Part shown: positions 35,756 through 46,393 of the stretch, one piece after another
How positions within the stretch are numbered: the stretch's first letter is position 1
Layout: each line of letters starts with the position of its first letter
From: Scytonema tolypothrichoides VB-61278
GTDB lineage: Bacteria > Cyanobacteriota > Cyanobacteriia > Cyanobacteriales > Nostocaceae
Assembly (NCBI RefSeq): GCF_000828085.3
Contig: NZ_JXCA02000002.1
Coordinates: 844,962 to 908,961, forward strand
Length of the DNA: 64,000 nt
Direction: 5' to 3'
The notes under the pieces: model-generated
Told to the model about the DNA's origin: nothing
What the model saw: only the letters and a program-made list of their open reading frames with translations
Database searches by the model: none
Made by a program: the position numbers and the translations under genes

Positions 35756-36322
35756 TGAGTCACGCAGTAATAGTCAGCTAATGCCTGAATTAGATACTTA
35801 AATTTTGAGGGGACTGCTGCTAACACCGGTATCGAACGCCGGTGTTATCTATCGTCCCTAACTCATTGTCCGGTAATTTACCACTCTCGCGACAAGTGTA
35901 GAGGAGGCAGTGGGTTGCCCAGAGTAGCGCCTTCGGGTATCTTCTCCACCAGACGCTACCCGTTCGCCCCCTGCAGGGTTATCTCGGGGGTGCAGGGAGT
36001 TCCCTTCGTGCATGCAAACTCCCGTGATGTGTGGATTTAGCCCAGTTTCCCCTCGTCTGGGTTTTCATCGAAAAACCTCAATCTCACACTCAAATTAAAG
36101 TCAAACGGCCTTGTCGCTTTTTTCAAGAGATACAAGAAAAAGTGCGTTGTCAAAATCAGTTTTGCTTTTTGACTTCCCGTTATTATACAGCTTTTAACGG
36201 TTATCCTGATAGTTTTTTTGTAACCGATTTTTAATTTTTTAACTATATAATAAGTTCTTCTAAGATCAAGACCGCCTCAGTTCAATTCTGAACTGAGGCG
36301 GTCTAATTTCGAGACGATATTA
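35756..36322. other. Spacer with palindromic repeats
   Basis: About 570 bases. From 35880 to about 36030 it is a chain of GC-rich hairpin units (CGCCTTCGGGTATC, CCAGACGCTACCCGTTCGCCC, CTGCAGGGTTATCTCGGGGGTGCAGG). The rest is AT-rich. The open frame at 36031-36234 has no domain or ribosome site and is not called. Confidence 0.55.
36270..36303 (-). terminator. Perfect 15-bp hairpin after the glycine-zipper gene
   Basis: GACCGCCTCAGTTCA pairs without mismatch to 36289-36303 around a 4-base loop, 20 bases after the stop of the - strand gene. The stem is strong, but only a short mixed T-rich stretch follows on the - strand. Confidence 0.7.
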
Positions 36323-36724
36323 CTATCTCTTTCTGATTTGATTGATAATTACACCTGTTGCTGCACCTGTTGCTGCACTGCCAAAGGTACCTTTACCACC
36401 GTTAGTAATACCATTAGTCACTGCACCGGCGGCTGCACCTACTCCAGCATCTTGAATGATGCTGCGTTTCTCTCTTTCTCTACGACTGCCTCTAAGATCA
36501 TTAGCACCATTAATAGCAGCACCAGTACCAGCACCATTGATGGCACCCTTTACTACGTTACGTCCTCTAATGAGGCTTGAGGCAGCGCCAACACCAGCTC
36601 CAATGGCTGTATCCTCAAGGATTTTATCATCAGCAGACGCAGGTTGAGCAGGCACTATGGTAACACCAGCTAAACTTGCAGCCAATAGGCTGGGCATAAA
36701 TGCGCGTTTCAAAATTTTGTTCAT
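36323..36724 (-). CDS. Secreted glycine-zipper protein
   Basis: A 133-aa protein with a signal peptide (LKRAFMPSLLAASLAGVTIV, cleavage near PASA-D). The mature part has repeated glycine zippers: AIGAGVGAASSLIRG, GAINGAGTGAAINGA, GVGAAAGAVTNG and GAATGVIINQIRKR. It also has a charged RGSRREREKR insert. Glycine-zipper proteins insert into or pack against membranes, often the outer membrane, but specific functions differ. No link to the heterocyst genes is visible beyond location. Confidence 0.75.
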   Translation of the reverse strand: MNKILKRAFMPSLLAASLAGVTIVPAQPASADDKILEDTAIGAGVGAASSLIRGRNVVKGAINGAGTGAAINGANDLRGSRREREKRSIIQDAGVGAAAGAVTNGITNGGKGTFGSAATGAATGVIINQIRKR

Positions 36725-36855
36725 AGAATCACCTTTTCAACTCATCAACCGACTAGATAAAAGTTGAAATTGTTCAGTTTTTACCTTTCCTCTAGTCTAG
36801 ACAATTGGAAACTTTTTCTCCATGAAAATGCTTTCATGATTACCGTACCTTTTAT

Positions 36856-37125
36856 TCAAAATGCCTGAATCCACTCTTGGACAGAATATTCAGTCCAGAT
36901 GCCATTTTGCCAATAAGGATCAGCTTCAACCAACTGGCGTACGATCGCTTCGTTTTCCGCTTCATAAATGCCAAAAACTTTCGTGACATCTGTCGTAGGA
37001 CCAATAGTAATTAACACACCAGATTCTTTCTGTTTTGCTAGTCCATCTAGATGCGCTTGACGGTAAGGAGCGCGTTTTTCCAGAACGTCTTGGCAGTAAC
37101 TTCCCCACATGACAAATTTAGGCAT
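36856..37125 (-). CDS. YciI-like protein
   Basis: An 89-aa protein from MPKFVMWGSY. The open frame continues 19 codons upstream to 37182, but that part is derived from an AT-rich repeat and does not fit the family. YciI-like proteins are small ferredoxin-like folds; the His-Asp pair is seen here as RQAHLDGLAKQKESG and EADPYWQNGIW. The C-terminus (TEYSVQEWIQAF) is typical. The biochemical role of the family is unsettled. It lies 99 bp downstream of pheT on the same strand and could be cotranscribed with it. Confidence 0.75.
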   Translation of the reverse strand: MPKFVMWGSYCQDVLEKRAPYRQAHLDGLAKQKESGVLITIGPTTDVTKVFGIYEAENEAIVRQLVEADPYWQNGIWTEYSVQEWIQAF

Positions 37126-37224
37126 AATTTTACGCAATTTCAAATCCAAAAAATCAAAATTCAACAAAACAGGAACAAACAAGAGGAAAGAATTTCTTTA
37201 GTTTTCACTCTTGTTTCTTGTGGC

Positions 37225-39657
37225 TTAACTCCTCAAAGTCACGCCGAATTTCTCCGCTAGGGCTTCGCGGACTTTATTATGTACTGGTTCAATTTCGTTA
37301 TCGGTGAGGGTGCGATCCCCTACCCGATAAATCAAGCGAAATGCCAAACTCCGCTGTCCTTGGGGCACGTGTTCCCCGCGATATTCATCAAACAATTCTA
37401 CAGACTCCAGTAATTCTTTACCTGCTTTGGTGATGACTTTTTCAATTTCGGCAACACTCACCTTAACAGGCGCAAAGAACGCAATATCTCGGTCTGCGGC
37501 TGGATAAGTAGAGTAAGAGCGGAATTGTCGTACTAAGATTTTATCATCGTCCAGAGAATCCAAAAGCACATCTAAATCTAACTGGAACAGGTAGACTGAA
37601 TCTGGTAAACCTTTTTCTTGGCGTAGTTGGGGATGCAATTGCCCAAACACACCAAGCCTATTACCTCCTAGCCATAGGGAAGCTGTGCGTCCTGGGTGCA
37701 AGCGGGAATCTCTGCAATCAGGTTGATATTCTACCTGCAAGCCAAACTGTTGAAACACGTTTTCTAAAATACCTTTGGCTTCAAACCAGGTCATAGGTTG
37801 CTGGCGATCGCTTCTTGTCCACTTGCTAGAAGAAATATCGCCTCCCATAATCCCAGCAATGGCGTCTGATTCTTGCAAACCTTCTTCTTGCCAGAAAATC
37901 CGTCCAATTTCAAAGCCGTTCAGCGAACCATTACCCTGTTCTAGATTGTATTGAAATGCATCAATTAATCCTGATATCAAATCAGTTCGCAACGCCGAAT
38001 ATTCCACAAATAACGGATTTGCCAAAACGATTTGTCTATCTTCCCCAGGTTTGACCAAGGAATAATGGATTAATTCTGTCAATCCTTCTGCTCGCAATAC
38101 AGTTCGTAACTTGCGAATCAATTCTTGTTCAAGAGGCAAATAACCTGCTTCTGCCTTATCTGGTAAGGTGTCGCAAAAGCGATCATAGCCGTAGAGACGA
38201 GCAATTTCTTCAATTAAGTCTATTTCCCGTTCTAAGTCGCGGTAACGATAGGGAGGTACGCAAACCGTCCACTTGTTATCGGGTATGGAAGTGAGTTGAC
38301 ATCCCAATGCTGTGAGAATGCGTTCAACATCTTGGCTTTGGATTTCTCCTGTTTCCTCTCCCAAATCGATTGGTCCGAGAACCTGGTTGACTCGATCCAA
38401 GCGTAATTCAATCGAACGCGACCAGGTAGAACGGTCAGGACGAGAATCATTAATTTCTTGATGTATGATCACTCCTCCAGACAGTTCGCTAATCAGCGAT
38501 AACGCACGACGAGTTGCGACTTCCAACTCAGCGCGGTTGACTCCTCGTTCGTATCTTCCAGAGGACTCACTTCTTAAACCGACACTACGGGAAGAACGGC
38601 GAATTGCGACTGAATCAAATAACGCTGCTTCTAAAACGAGGTTTTGAGTTCCATCATGCACTTCGGTTTCTTCACCACCCATAACTCCGGCGATCGCAAT
38701 CGGTTTGTTGTTCGCAGTGATCAGCAAATTTTGTGTAGATAGAGTACGAGTTTGTCCATCTAGAGTTTTAAGAGTTTCCCCAGTGTTGGCGAAGCGGACA
38801 CCAATCGCCAGATTCTCACTTTCAGCAACCGATTGTAAACGCTTAGCGTCAAAAGCATGCAGCGGCTGTCCCCATTCCAACATCACGTAGTTAGTAATAT
38901 CTACGATATTATTGATGGGTCGCACTCCAGCAGCACGCAAGCGCTGTTGCAGCCACTCAGGTGATGGTGCAATTTTTACCTGGTCAATCACCGTGCCAAT
39001 GTATGCTGGGCAAGCTTGTGTATCAGCGATTTTTAAATTAAGATTAAACCCACCTAGAGAAATCGAAACTTCACTTGGTTGGGGAAGTGTGAGTTTTGCC
39101 CCTGTCAACGCTGTGACTTCCCGTGCGATACCAACCATACATAAAGCATCAGCACGGTTAGCAGTCGCGGTGACATCTAAAATCACATCATCTAAACCTA
39201 ACAGTGGACGCACATCGCTACCAAGTGCCAAGTTCTCTTGAGGAAAAATATGAATTCCGTCTACATCATTGGGCAAACCCAGTTCCTTGAGGGAACAAAT
39301 CATCCCCTGTGATGGAACTCCTCGTAGTTTTGCGGGTTTTATTTTTAAATCGATGTTTGGTAAGTAGGTGCCTACAGTTGCTACGGGTACGTAAATATCT
39401 GCCCGGACATTGGAAGCACCACAAACGATATTTAAAGTTTCATCCGTACCGATATCGACTTGGCAAACACTTAACTTGTCGGCGTTGGGATGCGGTTGTC
39501 GTTCCAGCACTTTCCCCACAACAACGCCTGCAGCCCAAGTGCGGCGATCCTCAATATCTTCTACCTCAAACCCAGCAAGTGTCAGCGTTTCTGCTAGTTC
39601 TTCTGGGCTAAGTTTCAACTCCACTAGTTCTTGCAACCATTTCAGTGAGATACGCAT
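37225..39657 (-). CDS. pheT: Phenylalanyl-tRNA synthetase beta subunit
   Basis: An 810-aa protein of normal length. Domains in order: an N-terminal tRNA-binding OB fold ([20 protein letters not shown], about 40-150), B3/B4 editing region with [13 protein letters not shown] (about 200-390), B5 (about 410-500), the catalytic-like core ([11 protein letters not shown]) and a C-terminal anticodon-binding FDX-ACB domain ([17 protein letters not shown]). It pairs with PheS, not in the window, to charge tRNA-Phe. A housekeeping gene that shows the region is chromosomal. Confidence 0.95.
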   Translation of the reverse strand: MRISLKWLQELVELKLSPEELAETLTLAGFEVEDIEDRRTWAAGVVVGKVLERQPHPNADKLSVCQVDIGTDETLNIVCGASNVRADIYVPVATVGTYLPNIDLKIKPAKLRGVPSQGMICSLKELGLPNDVDGIHIFPQENLALGSDVRPLLGLDDVILDVTATANRADALCMVGIAREVTALTGAKLTLPQPSEVSISLGGFNLNLKIADTQACPAYIGTVIDQVKIAPSPEWLQQRLRAAGVRPINNIVDITNYVMLEWGQPLHAFDAKRLQSVAESENLAIGVRFANTGETLKTLDGQTRTLSTQNLLITANNKPIAIAGVMGGEETEVHDGTQNLVLEAALFDSVAIRRSSRSVGLRSESSGRYERGVNRAELEVATRRALSLISELSGGVIIHQEINDSRPDRSTWSRSIELRLDRVNQVLGPIDLGEETGEIQSQDVERILTALGCQLTSIPDNKWTVCVPPYRYRDLEREIDLIEEIARLYGYDRFCDTLPDKAEAGYLPLEQELIRKLRTVLRAEGLTELIHYSLVKPGEDRQIVLANPLFVEYSALRTDLISGLIDAFQYNLEQGNGSLNGFEIGRIFWQEEGLQESDAIAGIMGGDISSSKWTRSDRQQPMTWFEAKGILENVFQQFGLQVEYQPDCRDSRLHPGRTASLWLGGNRLGVFGQLHPQLRQEKGLPDSVYLFQLDLDVLLDSLDDDKILVRQFRSYSTYPAADRDIAFFAPVKVSVAEIEKVITKAGKELLESVELFDEYRGEHVPQGQRSLAFRLIYRVGDRTLTDNEIEPVHNKVREALAEKFGVTLRS

Positions 39658-40104
39658 GGTCTTGTGTTGCCTTGTCTGAAATCTAAGCTAAATCATAATG
39701 CACAGACTATTCTAGAACTATTCCACGAAGTTCCTCACGTCGAGTTGCAGCGAGCAAGATTTCATCAAAATTTTATTATCAGTAATTATCCGGATATGCT
39801 ATTATAGGTTAGTATCCAAACTTGATACTAACAGTAAATATTCTAAAACCTATAAAAAAATCATAAAGGGTTGACTTTCTTTTTAAAAAGACAAGCCGAA
39901 GACATAATTCAAGAAACTTTAGTTAAGCTAAGGCGCGATTCTTGAGTCTCTAAAAGCAGGTCATTTCAAGTTTCATTCCTGATATGCAGGTCTATGACTT
40001 GTTGGACGATAACTAGACTGTCGTTTTTTGACTATACAAATATGATGAGCTTCGGTGTCTATTTCTTGCAACTTGAATACAATGGCCGCTTAATCACTAA
40101 ATCG
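39658..40104. other. Intergenic region upstream of pheT
   Basis: About 450 bases between pheT (start at 39657) and the stop of the PATAN-receiver gene. AT-rich, with no supported ORF. It should contain the pheT promoter. Confidence 0.45.
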
Positions 40105-41523
40105 CTAAGCCAAATACGTAAATACAATTTTGAGTAAATCAGCACGAGTAAAAGGCTTAGTTAAATATCCAGAGGCTCCTACCAATCTTGCTTTGACTCG
40201 GTCTACAAGTCCCTTGTTTCCTGTTACCATAATGATGGGAGTTTTTTTGAACATTGAATTATTTCGGACAATTCGGCATAGTTCATAACCATCCATCCCA
40301 TCCATATTTAAATCCAGTAAAATCAGGTCTGGTTTGTACCGAATAATTGACATCACCGCTTTCAGTGGGTCATTGATTGTCACGACAGAAAAATTTTCAT
40401 CTTCTAAAAAGCGACTAATTTCTTTAAGCATGGTGGGACTATCATCTACAGAAATAATTTTGTAGACTTTTCGTGGAGTGACAATATCAGAAGTTCCTGC
40501 TTCATGTTTGGGATTGTTGTTATTGGAGATTGTTGATTTCTGAATTTGTTCCTTCTTAGGAGAAACCGAAGTTTGTCGCTGTTGAGTCGCGACATGACTC
40601 GCAGAAATAGCAGAGTTATCCGAATATGTGGTCTGAGTTGACCCTACTTCTGAATCAACCAGTTTGGTATGAGCTGATTCCGTAACAGAACGAGAAGCTT
40701 GTATAAAATCTGTAAATGTCTTTGGTAATTTATCAAAGGGCGGATCTGGTTCATGCAATAGTATAGTGCCATTTAAAATATGAGGGTATAATGTTTTAGC
40801 TAGTTGGATTTCGTCTTGATTCATAATCACTGACAAATGTCGCAAACTAAAACCCTTCATCCACTCAGTTAACTGAGGCTCAATCCCTGATAAATTCTTT
40901 TGATGATCTGTGGTTTTCATTAACAAATATGGACGTTGATAGGGAGAAGAAATTTGCGGTCCTAATGAATACCAATTCTGCAACTTTTGTTGGCAACGTT
41001 CCGCAATTTTTTCTACATCAAGCTTGCAAATAGTTGGAACTCGATAATCAGAATCTGTTAATGTAAAAGTCCCTTCTTTAGTTAAAAAATATGATTCTAG
41101 CACTTCTTTTACCAATTCTTGGATCAGGACTGCTGCTTGTGTAGAATGTAGATACCGTTCGCTCACTAACCAGCAGATAGCTTGATATTCAGGAGGTATT
41201 GGCGGAGGAATCAATGCCTCTGGAGTATGACTGTGATGGACGACCGATTGAGTCTTGCTGTCTGGTTCAAACATTAAACGTAATTGAACACGAACCTCAC
41301 CAACGATGCTAGGAACATGATGGCTTAGGCGACGCAAATGACGTTCCAAGCGATCAAAAGGTTCAACTGAATGGGTAGCATATGTTATTCTTCCCTGCTC
41401 TAGATATATTGACCAGGAAATAGAACTGCTAAGCACTTGTAAACAAGTACTCTCAGAACAATTAGATAAATGTCTCAATAAGCTGAGAGGACGTAGTTTG
41501 GTAAATGTGCCAAAATTATTCAT
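40105..41523 (-). CDS. PatA-like response regulator (PATAN domain plus receiver)
   Basis: A 472-aa protein. The N-terminus is a PATAN/DUF4388-type domain (LRPLSLLRHLSNCSESTCLQV, then WSIYLEQGRITYATHSVEPF). A helical middle and a Ser/Thr/Gln-rich linker (about 285-345) follow. The C-terminal 120 residues are a CheY receiver: acidic pair in ISVDDSPTM, phospho-acceptor Asp in LILLDLNMDGMDG, Thr in IIMVTGNKG, Lys in GYLTKPF. PatA controls heterocyst spacing in Anabaena, but other PATAN-receiver proteins (PixG, TaxP1 types) act in phototaxis. Sequence alone does not decide. There is no DNA-binding output domain. Confidence 0.75.
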   Translation of the reverse strand: MNNFGTFTKLRPLSLLRHLSNCSESTCLQVLSSSISWSIYLEQGRITYATHSVEPFDRLERHLRRLSHHVPSIVGEVRVQLRLMFEPDSKTQSVVHHSHTPEALIPPPIPPEYQAICWLVSERYLHSTQAAVLIQELVKEVLESYFLTKEGTFTLTDSDYRVPTICKLDVEKIAERCQQKLQNWYSLGPQISSPYQRPYLLMKTTDHQKNLSGIEPQLTEWMKGFSLRHLSVIMNQDEIQLAKTLYPHILNGTILLHEPDPPFDKLPKTFTDFIQASRSVTESAHTKLVDSEVGSTQTTYSDNSAISASHVATQQRQTSVSPKKEQIQKSTISNNNNPKHEAGTSDIVTPRKVYKIISVDDSPTMLKEISRFLEDENFSVVTINDPLKAVMSIIRYKPDLILLDLNMDGMDGYELCRIVRNNSMFKKTPIIMVTGNKGLVDRVKARLVGASGYLTKPFTRADLLKIVFTYLA

Positions 41524-42579
41524 TTCTCTAAAGATTTTCTGTAAAAAAAGACCGATTGTTTAAATTTTCGAGTGATCGGTAATAATAGTATCTCTCTAAC
41601 TTTGAGATTTCTTTATACAGAAATTTTCTCTTAATTTGGGTTTGATACATATATTACAAGCTTGAAAGGGATATTATAGCTAGTCTGTTACATTTTTTCG
41701 TAACATAACTAACAAAGGAGATTTTTAAACTTTTTTAAACAAAAAAGAACTTGCACTCCTCACCAACTCATGCAAGTGGGTGGAGAGTGAGGTGTCAGCT
41801 TCTCAACCAAATCTTTGAAAAAGTGGTTCCCAGCCAGTGGTAGCTCACAGGGGTCTTTTTAGAGTCAAGTCAGTCAACGAGCAATCGTGGGGCTTGACAA
41901 ATAACCAAATCAAGGCTGACTTGACTCCAGACAAGATACATCCCAATCTCCCATTTATTGCATTCTGAGTTGTCGTTGCTGAATTTTGCATTCTTGTTCA
42001 ATGTTATTAGTTGAGCATTAGTACTAAAGATGTTGTGATATGAGCCTTTAACTAACGTTTTTAACCGCTAGTACCGCTAGCGTTCGTCAAAAGTGAAGGT
42101 AACAAGTCAAAAGTAGTATATCTCAAGGCTTTTGGCTGTTTCAAATGGTTGCTTTATTTCCGCCGCGTTGTACTAGCAACATAATTAAGAAACACCATCC
42201 CCCTGTTCAGAGTTAAGACAACAGAGTTAAGCGTGTTTCGTAAGGAGTGATTTGATAAACTTCAATGAGTTCTTTTCATCTAATATCCTACCTTTCTACA
42301 TCGAATCTTTAAATTTCTATGTCAGCAAAGGTACTGACATATTGTATCGTATACGTATTACGTATAAAACTCGTTTTTATTGCAAAGAAGACCATGCTGA
42401 CTATTTGTTGGCTCAGTTTTACTTGAATATGTCTCAAATCAAATTCCACAAAAAAATTGTCATGAATTTAGCAGCGGAATTTTATTATATAAATAGTAAA
42501 CTGTTTGAACTCAAATAAATTGGATATGGTTTTCTCGGTGCTAGAAACTATATACTTTGAGGAAAAGGAAAGCTAAGCT
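41524..42579. other. 1-kb intergenic region with a 12-bp inverted repeat
   Basis: Divergent spacer between the PATAN-receiver gene and the vWA gene. GAGTCAAGTCAG (41862-41873) has its exact inverse at 41916-41927. The open frame at 42252-42518 follows an AAGGAG but starts at TTG and has no recognisable domain; it is left uncalled. Confidence 0.5.
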
Positions 42580-43281
42580 TTGGACTTTAACATAACACAA
42601 AAAGTTATGCGGGATACATTAAAACTTGATGAAGTAGTGGAGTTTGCTGAAAATCCAGAACCTCGTTGTCCTTGTGTGCTTCTTCTAGATACATCTGGCT
42701 CAATGCAAGGTGTAGCATTAGATTCATTAAATCAAGGTTTACAGAGTTTCAAAGAAGAATTAACAAAAAATTCCCTAGCGGCAAGGAGGGTTGAAGTAGC
42801 AGTAGTTACTTTTGATAGTCATGTCAATGTAGTACAAGACTTTGTGACTGCGGACCAATTTAGTCCGCCGATGCTGACAGCACAGGGACTGACGAGTATG
42901 GGTGCTGGAATTCATAAAACCTTGGACATGATTCAAGAACGAAAAGCTCAATATCGTGCTAATGGTATTGCTTACTATCGTCCTTGGGTATTCATGATTA
43001 CCGATGGTGAGCCACAAGGCGAGTTTGAAGATGTTGTAGAGCAAGCAGCGCGGCGTCTACAAGAAGATGAGGCAAGAAAGCGTGTCGCATTTTTTACTGT
43101 TGGAGTAGACAATGCGAATATGGCGCGCTTAACTCAGATAGCTGTACGTACACCCTTGAAACTCCAAGGACTCAATTTTGTTGAAATGTTTGTTTGGCTA
43201 TCAGCCAGTATGTCAGCTGTTTCTCATTCCAAAGTAGACGAACAAGTGGCACTACCACCTATTGGTTGGGGTTCTGTTTAG
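42580..43281 (+). CDS. von Willebrand factor A protein, TerY/YegL-like
   Basis: A 233-aa single-domain vWA protein. The MIDAS metal site is complete: PCVLLLDTSGSMQGVAL (DxSxS), the Thr in AQGLTSMGAGIH, and the Asp in VFMITDGEPQGEF. No signal peptide is present, so it is cytosolic. TTG 42580 has a purine-rich site upstream; ATG 42607 (MRDTLKL) is the alternative. It is the first of three adjacent genes (vWA, PP2C, kinase), the arrangement named the TerY-P triad and also seen as yegL-yegK-yegI in E. coli. In such triads the vWA protein is thought to be the scaffold or substrate. Confidence 0.85.
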   Translation: MDFNITQKVMRDTLKLDEVVEFAENPEPRCPCVLLLDTSGSMQGVALDSLNQGLQSFKEELTKNSLAARRVEVAVVTFDSHVNVVQDFVTADQFSPPMLTAQGLTSMGAGIHKTLDMIQERKAQYRANGIAYYRPWVFMITDGEPQGEFEDVVEQAARRLQEDEARKRVAFFTVGVDNANMARLTQIAVRTPLKLQGLNFVEMFVWLSASMSAVSHSKVDEQVALPPIGWGSV

Positions 43282-43332
43282 TACAAGATGTGACAGAATG
43301 CTCAAACAAGAGCAGTAACTAAAAGATCATCT

Positions 43333-44115
43333 ATGAACACTTCTAAACAAAGACCTCATTGGCGGGTAGTAGCTGCATCGGTATGTGGAACAAGTCATTT
43401 GAAGAACAAACAATTGTGTCAGGATGCTCACCATTGGCAAATTTTGCCAGATAATATCTTAGTGGTTGCGGCAGCGGATGGAGCAGGTAGTGCAAGCATG
43501 GGTAAGTTGGGAGCAATGATTGCTGTGGAAACAGCGATAGAAAACATATCTATCAAAGAATTTTCTCGACGAACACTAGTCGATGATAGTGCTGTGCGCT
43601 CACTTTTGACCGAGGCAATAATTTCTGCCAAAAAAGCGGTTGAGGAAGAGGCTGTCGCTTGCCAGAAGCAGTCATTGGATTTAGCAAGTACGCTGATTAT
43701 TGCGTTGGCAACACCAGAATTTGTGGCAGTGGCACAAATCGGGGATGGTGTGGCAGTGGTAAGAGATTTTCAAGATAACCTCATTGCGCTGACCATACCT
43801 GACAGTGGTGAATATATCAACGAGACAGTTTTTTTGACCTCACCGACAGCCCTAGATGCTGTGCAACTGAGATTATGGCGTCAGGCAGTAGCCAATGTTG
43901 GTGTCCTCACAGATGGACTACAAATGCTTGCCATGAATATGGCTGTGGGAGTTCCTCATAAACCATTCTTTCTTCCACTATTTGACTTCGCAGCGAATGC
44001 TGATGACAAAACAGTGGCAAAAGAGCAGTTAGTAAGGTTTTTGCGTTCCGAGCGAATTACGCAACGTACAGATGATGACTTGACACTCATAATTGCTGCT
44101 TTGAGTGATTTATAA
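43333..44115 (+). CDS. PP2C-like protein phosphatase
   Basis: A 260-aa phosphatase-fold protein. Motifs are VVAAADGAGSASMGKLGAMI (metal-binding DGxG), FVAVAQIGDGVAVV, and GVLTDGLQMLAM, ending RTDDDLTLIIAAL (metal Asp near the C-terminus). These suit a Mn/Mg-dependent Ser/Thr phosphatase of the short YegK type. The start ATG is 52 bp after the vWA gene, and 65 bp separate its stop from the kinase gene, so one transcript is likely. It would reverse phosphorylation by the neighbouring kinase. Confidence 0.85.
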   Translation: MNTSKQRPHWRVVAASVCGTSHLKNKQLCQDAHHWQILPDNILVVAAADGAGSASMGKLGAMIAVETAIENISIKEFSRRTLVDDSAVRSLLTEAIISAKKAVEEEAVACQKQSLDLASTLIIALATPEFVAVAQIGDGVAVVRDFQDNLIALTIPDSGEYINETVFLTSPTALDAVQLRLWRQAVANVGVLTDGLQMLAMNMAVGVPHKPFFLPLFDFAANADDKTVAKEQLVRFLRSERITQRTDDDLTLIIAALSDL

Positions 44116-44180
44116 ACTATGTCGCGAATTCGTTTGTCTGGAAGTGTATAAACTCATAGAGTATCTATAAAAAATATATC

Positions 44181-46370
44181 ATGCAGGTACTACGTTGTCT
44201 TCCCAACCAACAAATCAGTAATGTCAGCCTGACCGTAAGTTTAGGACGAGGCGGTGAGGCATGCATATACACAGTACCGACAGATGCTGGTTTAGTGGCC
44301 AAAGTTTACCACAAACCAACACCTGCCCAAGCTCGCAAACTGGAGGTCATGCTTGCCCACCCGCCGGACAACCCAACCGCCAGCTTGGGGCATATTTCCA
44401 TAGCTTGGCCGATTGAATTGTTGCGATCATCGAACGGATCCCGTGAGGTGATAGGTTTTTTGATGCCGCGCATTCAAGGAATGCGTCCAATCATCGACTT
44501 TTACAATCCCAGAACTCGGCGTCAGCACTGTCCTTTGTTCAACTATCAGTACTTAATTCGCACTGCTCGCAATCTCGCTTCAGCTTTTGCTGCGTTACAT
44601 GAGCGTGGATACTGTGTCGGCGATGTGAATGAATCCAATATCCTCGTCAGTGACATGGCATTGGTGACAATAGTAGACACCGATTCATTCCAAGTAAAAG
44701 ACCCAGAAAATGGAGTTATTTACCGGTGTCATGTAGGGAAAGCAGAATTTACCCCACCAGAACTTCACAACAAAACCTTTGCTCAGTGCGATCGCAATTT
44801 TAGTCATGACTTGTTTGGGTTAGGGGTACTGATATTTCAACTGTTAATGGAAGGGACACACCCATTTTCTGGGATTTATCAAGGACCTGGTGAACCTCCA
44901 CCATATGAAGCACGTATTGTTAGTGGACATTTTACCTATAGTCAAAAACGTAGCGTCCCCTACGTTCCAACACCTATCGCACCTGGTTGGGATATTCTTC
45001 CTCTGGGTTTACAGGAACTATTTATACGTTGTTTTGAGGATGGTCACAACAACCCCCAGATACGCCCCAATGCTCAAACTTGGCTCACAGCACTGGCTGA
45101 TGCGGAAAATTCGCTCATCAGCTGCACTGTTAACCCCCAGCATCGCTATAGCAACCACTTGAACAAATGTCCTTGGTGCGAACGTACATTGCGATTGGGT
45201 GGACGTGATCCATTCCCATCTTTAAAGGCGATCGCAAATAAAGAACATTTACAACCGCGAGTACAAAAGAAAAAACGCCAAACTCAAGCTCCTCGTACAC
45301 CGCAACCAACCATTCCGTTCAACACTCATTATCGTAGTTCAGGGTTTTCCCAAAAAATTCCTTACTATAAACCTCAGAAAAAGCAGAATTTATACCCTGT
45401 TGTTTTCTGCTTGCTTGGTCTTGTTGGTGCCTTGGGGTATTTGGATTTAATGGTAAAATTCACAAATCGCCCCTTTATTGCTCAAAATTCTTACGCTCAG
45501 CAAAATTTAATTTCTTTGCAACAGAATCAAAGTCACAAAAATCAAAATTTTGCTGATTACTACAAGCAAGGTCATGCTTCATACAAAGTGAAAGATTATC
45601 AACAAGCCATTGAAAGTTTCACTCAAGCAATACAAAAAGATCCAAAATACGCAAAAGCTTATGTAAATCGTGGAAATGCACACTATAACCTCAAAGAGTA
45701 TGAAGCAGCACTTGCAGACTACAATCAAGCAATTGGCATCAATTCCACGGAAGTAAAAGCGTATGTCAATCGAGGAAATTCCCGCTATATGCTTGCCGAA
45801 TATAGCACTGATCCAGACAAAGAATATAATCTAGCAATTGCAGACTATAACAATGCCCTGCGTCTTAATCCGAAGGAAGTGGAAGCATACATCAGACGAG
45901 GTGTTGTTCGCTCACAAATGGCTAAATATAGTGGCGATTCTCAACAGGAATATAAAAAAGCAATTGCTGACTTCAACCAAGCACTAAGCCTGAATTCATC
46001 AAAAGCCGAAGCCTTTTTTCAGCGAGGTTTGGTACGTTATCAAGTTGCTCAATATAGCAGTGATTTTGAGCAAGAATATAAACACGCAATTGCGGACTTT
46101 AATCAGGCATTGAGTATCAATCCCAAACTGTCAAAAGTCTATTTAAAACGAGGTGTTGTCCGCTACGAACTTGCACAATATGGAGGTGGCAAATCTAGTC
46201 AGTATCATCAGCAAGCAGTTGATGATTTGCAGAAAGCTGCCAAAATATCTTTGGAACAAGAAGATATGGATAATTACCAACAAGCATTAAGCAGCATCTG
46301 TGTTGTCGTGGAAAACAAATGCGATACTTTTTTGCAAACCACCACGAATACATCCTCACAAAGCAACTAA
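44181..46370 (+). CDS. Ser/Thr protein kinase with C-terminal TPRs (YegI-like)
   Basis: A 729-aa protein. The kinase domain (about 10-310) has the Gly loop LGRGGEACIY, Lys in LVAKVYHK, catalytic loop CVGDVNESNILV (Asp and Asn present, HRD changed to VGD) and DTD in place of DFG, so it is an unusual but probably active kinase like YegI. A small Cys motif NKCPWCERT (about 330) follows. One membrane helix is at about 410-430 (YPVVFCLLGLVGALGYLDL). Then come at least five TPRs, some with an 8-residue insert (AEYSTDPDKEYNLA). Cytosolic kinase and exported TPRs suggest a transmembrane receptor kinase. Confidence 0.85.
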   Translation: MQVLRCLPNQQISNVSLTVSLGRGGEACIYTVPTDAGLVAKVYHKPTPAQARKLEVMLAHPPDNPTASLGHISIAWPIELLRSSNGSREVIGFLMPRIQGMRPIIDFYNPRTRRQHCPLFNYQYLIRTARNLASAFAALHERGYCVGDVNESNILVSDMALVTIVDTDSFQVKDPENGVIYRCHVGKAEFTPPELHNKTFAQCDRNFSHDLFGLGVLIFQLLMEGTHPFSGIYQGPGEPPPYEARIVSGHFTYSQKRSVPYVPTPIAPGWDILPLGLQELFIRCFEDGHNNPQIRPNAQTWLTALADAENSLISCTVNPQHRYSNHLNKCPWCERTLRLGGRDPFPSLKAIANKEHLQPRVQKKKRQTQAPRTPQPTIPFNTHYRSSGFSQKIPYYKPQKKQNLYPVVFCLLGLVGALGYLDLMVKFTNRPFIAQNSYAQQNLISLQQNQSHKNQNFADYYKQGHASYKVKDYQQAIESFTQAIQKDPKYAKAYVNRGNAHYNLKEYEAALADYNQAIGINSTEVKAYVNRGNSRYMLAEYSTDPDKEYNLAIADYNNALRLNPKEVEAYIRRGVVRSQMAKYSGDSQQEYKKAIADFNQALSLNSSKAEAFFQRGLVRYQVAQYSSDFEQEYKHAIADFNQALSINPKLSKVYLKRGVVRYELAQYGGGKSSQYHQQAVDDLQKAAKISLEQEDMDNYQQALSSICVVVENKCDTFLQTTTNTSSQSN

Positions 46371-46393
46371 GTACGGCGCTACCTCACCAAAGT

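Noticed and set aside
36031-36234. 67-aa open frame next to the repeat cluster
   Set aside because: No domain, no ribosome site; its start is in repeat sequence.
37126-37182. N-terminal extension of the YciI-like protein
   Set aside because: It is encoded by an AT-rich repeat and does not fit the family start at MPKFVMWG.
42252-42518. 88-aa open frame after AAGGAG upstream of the vWA gene
   Set aside because: TTG start, aromatic and AT-driven composition, no recognisable family. Possible but not supported.
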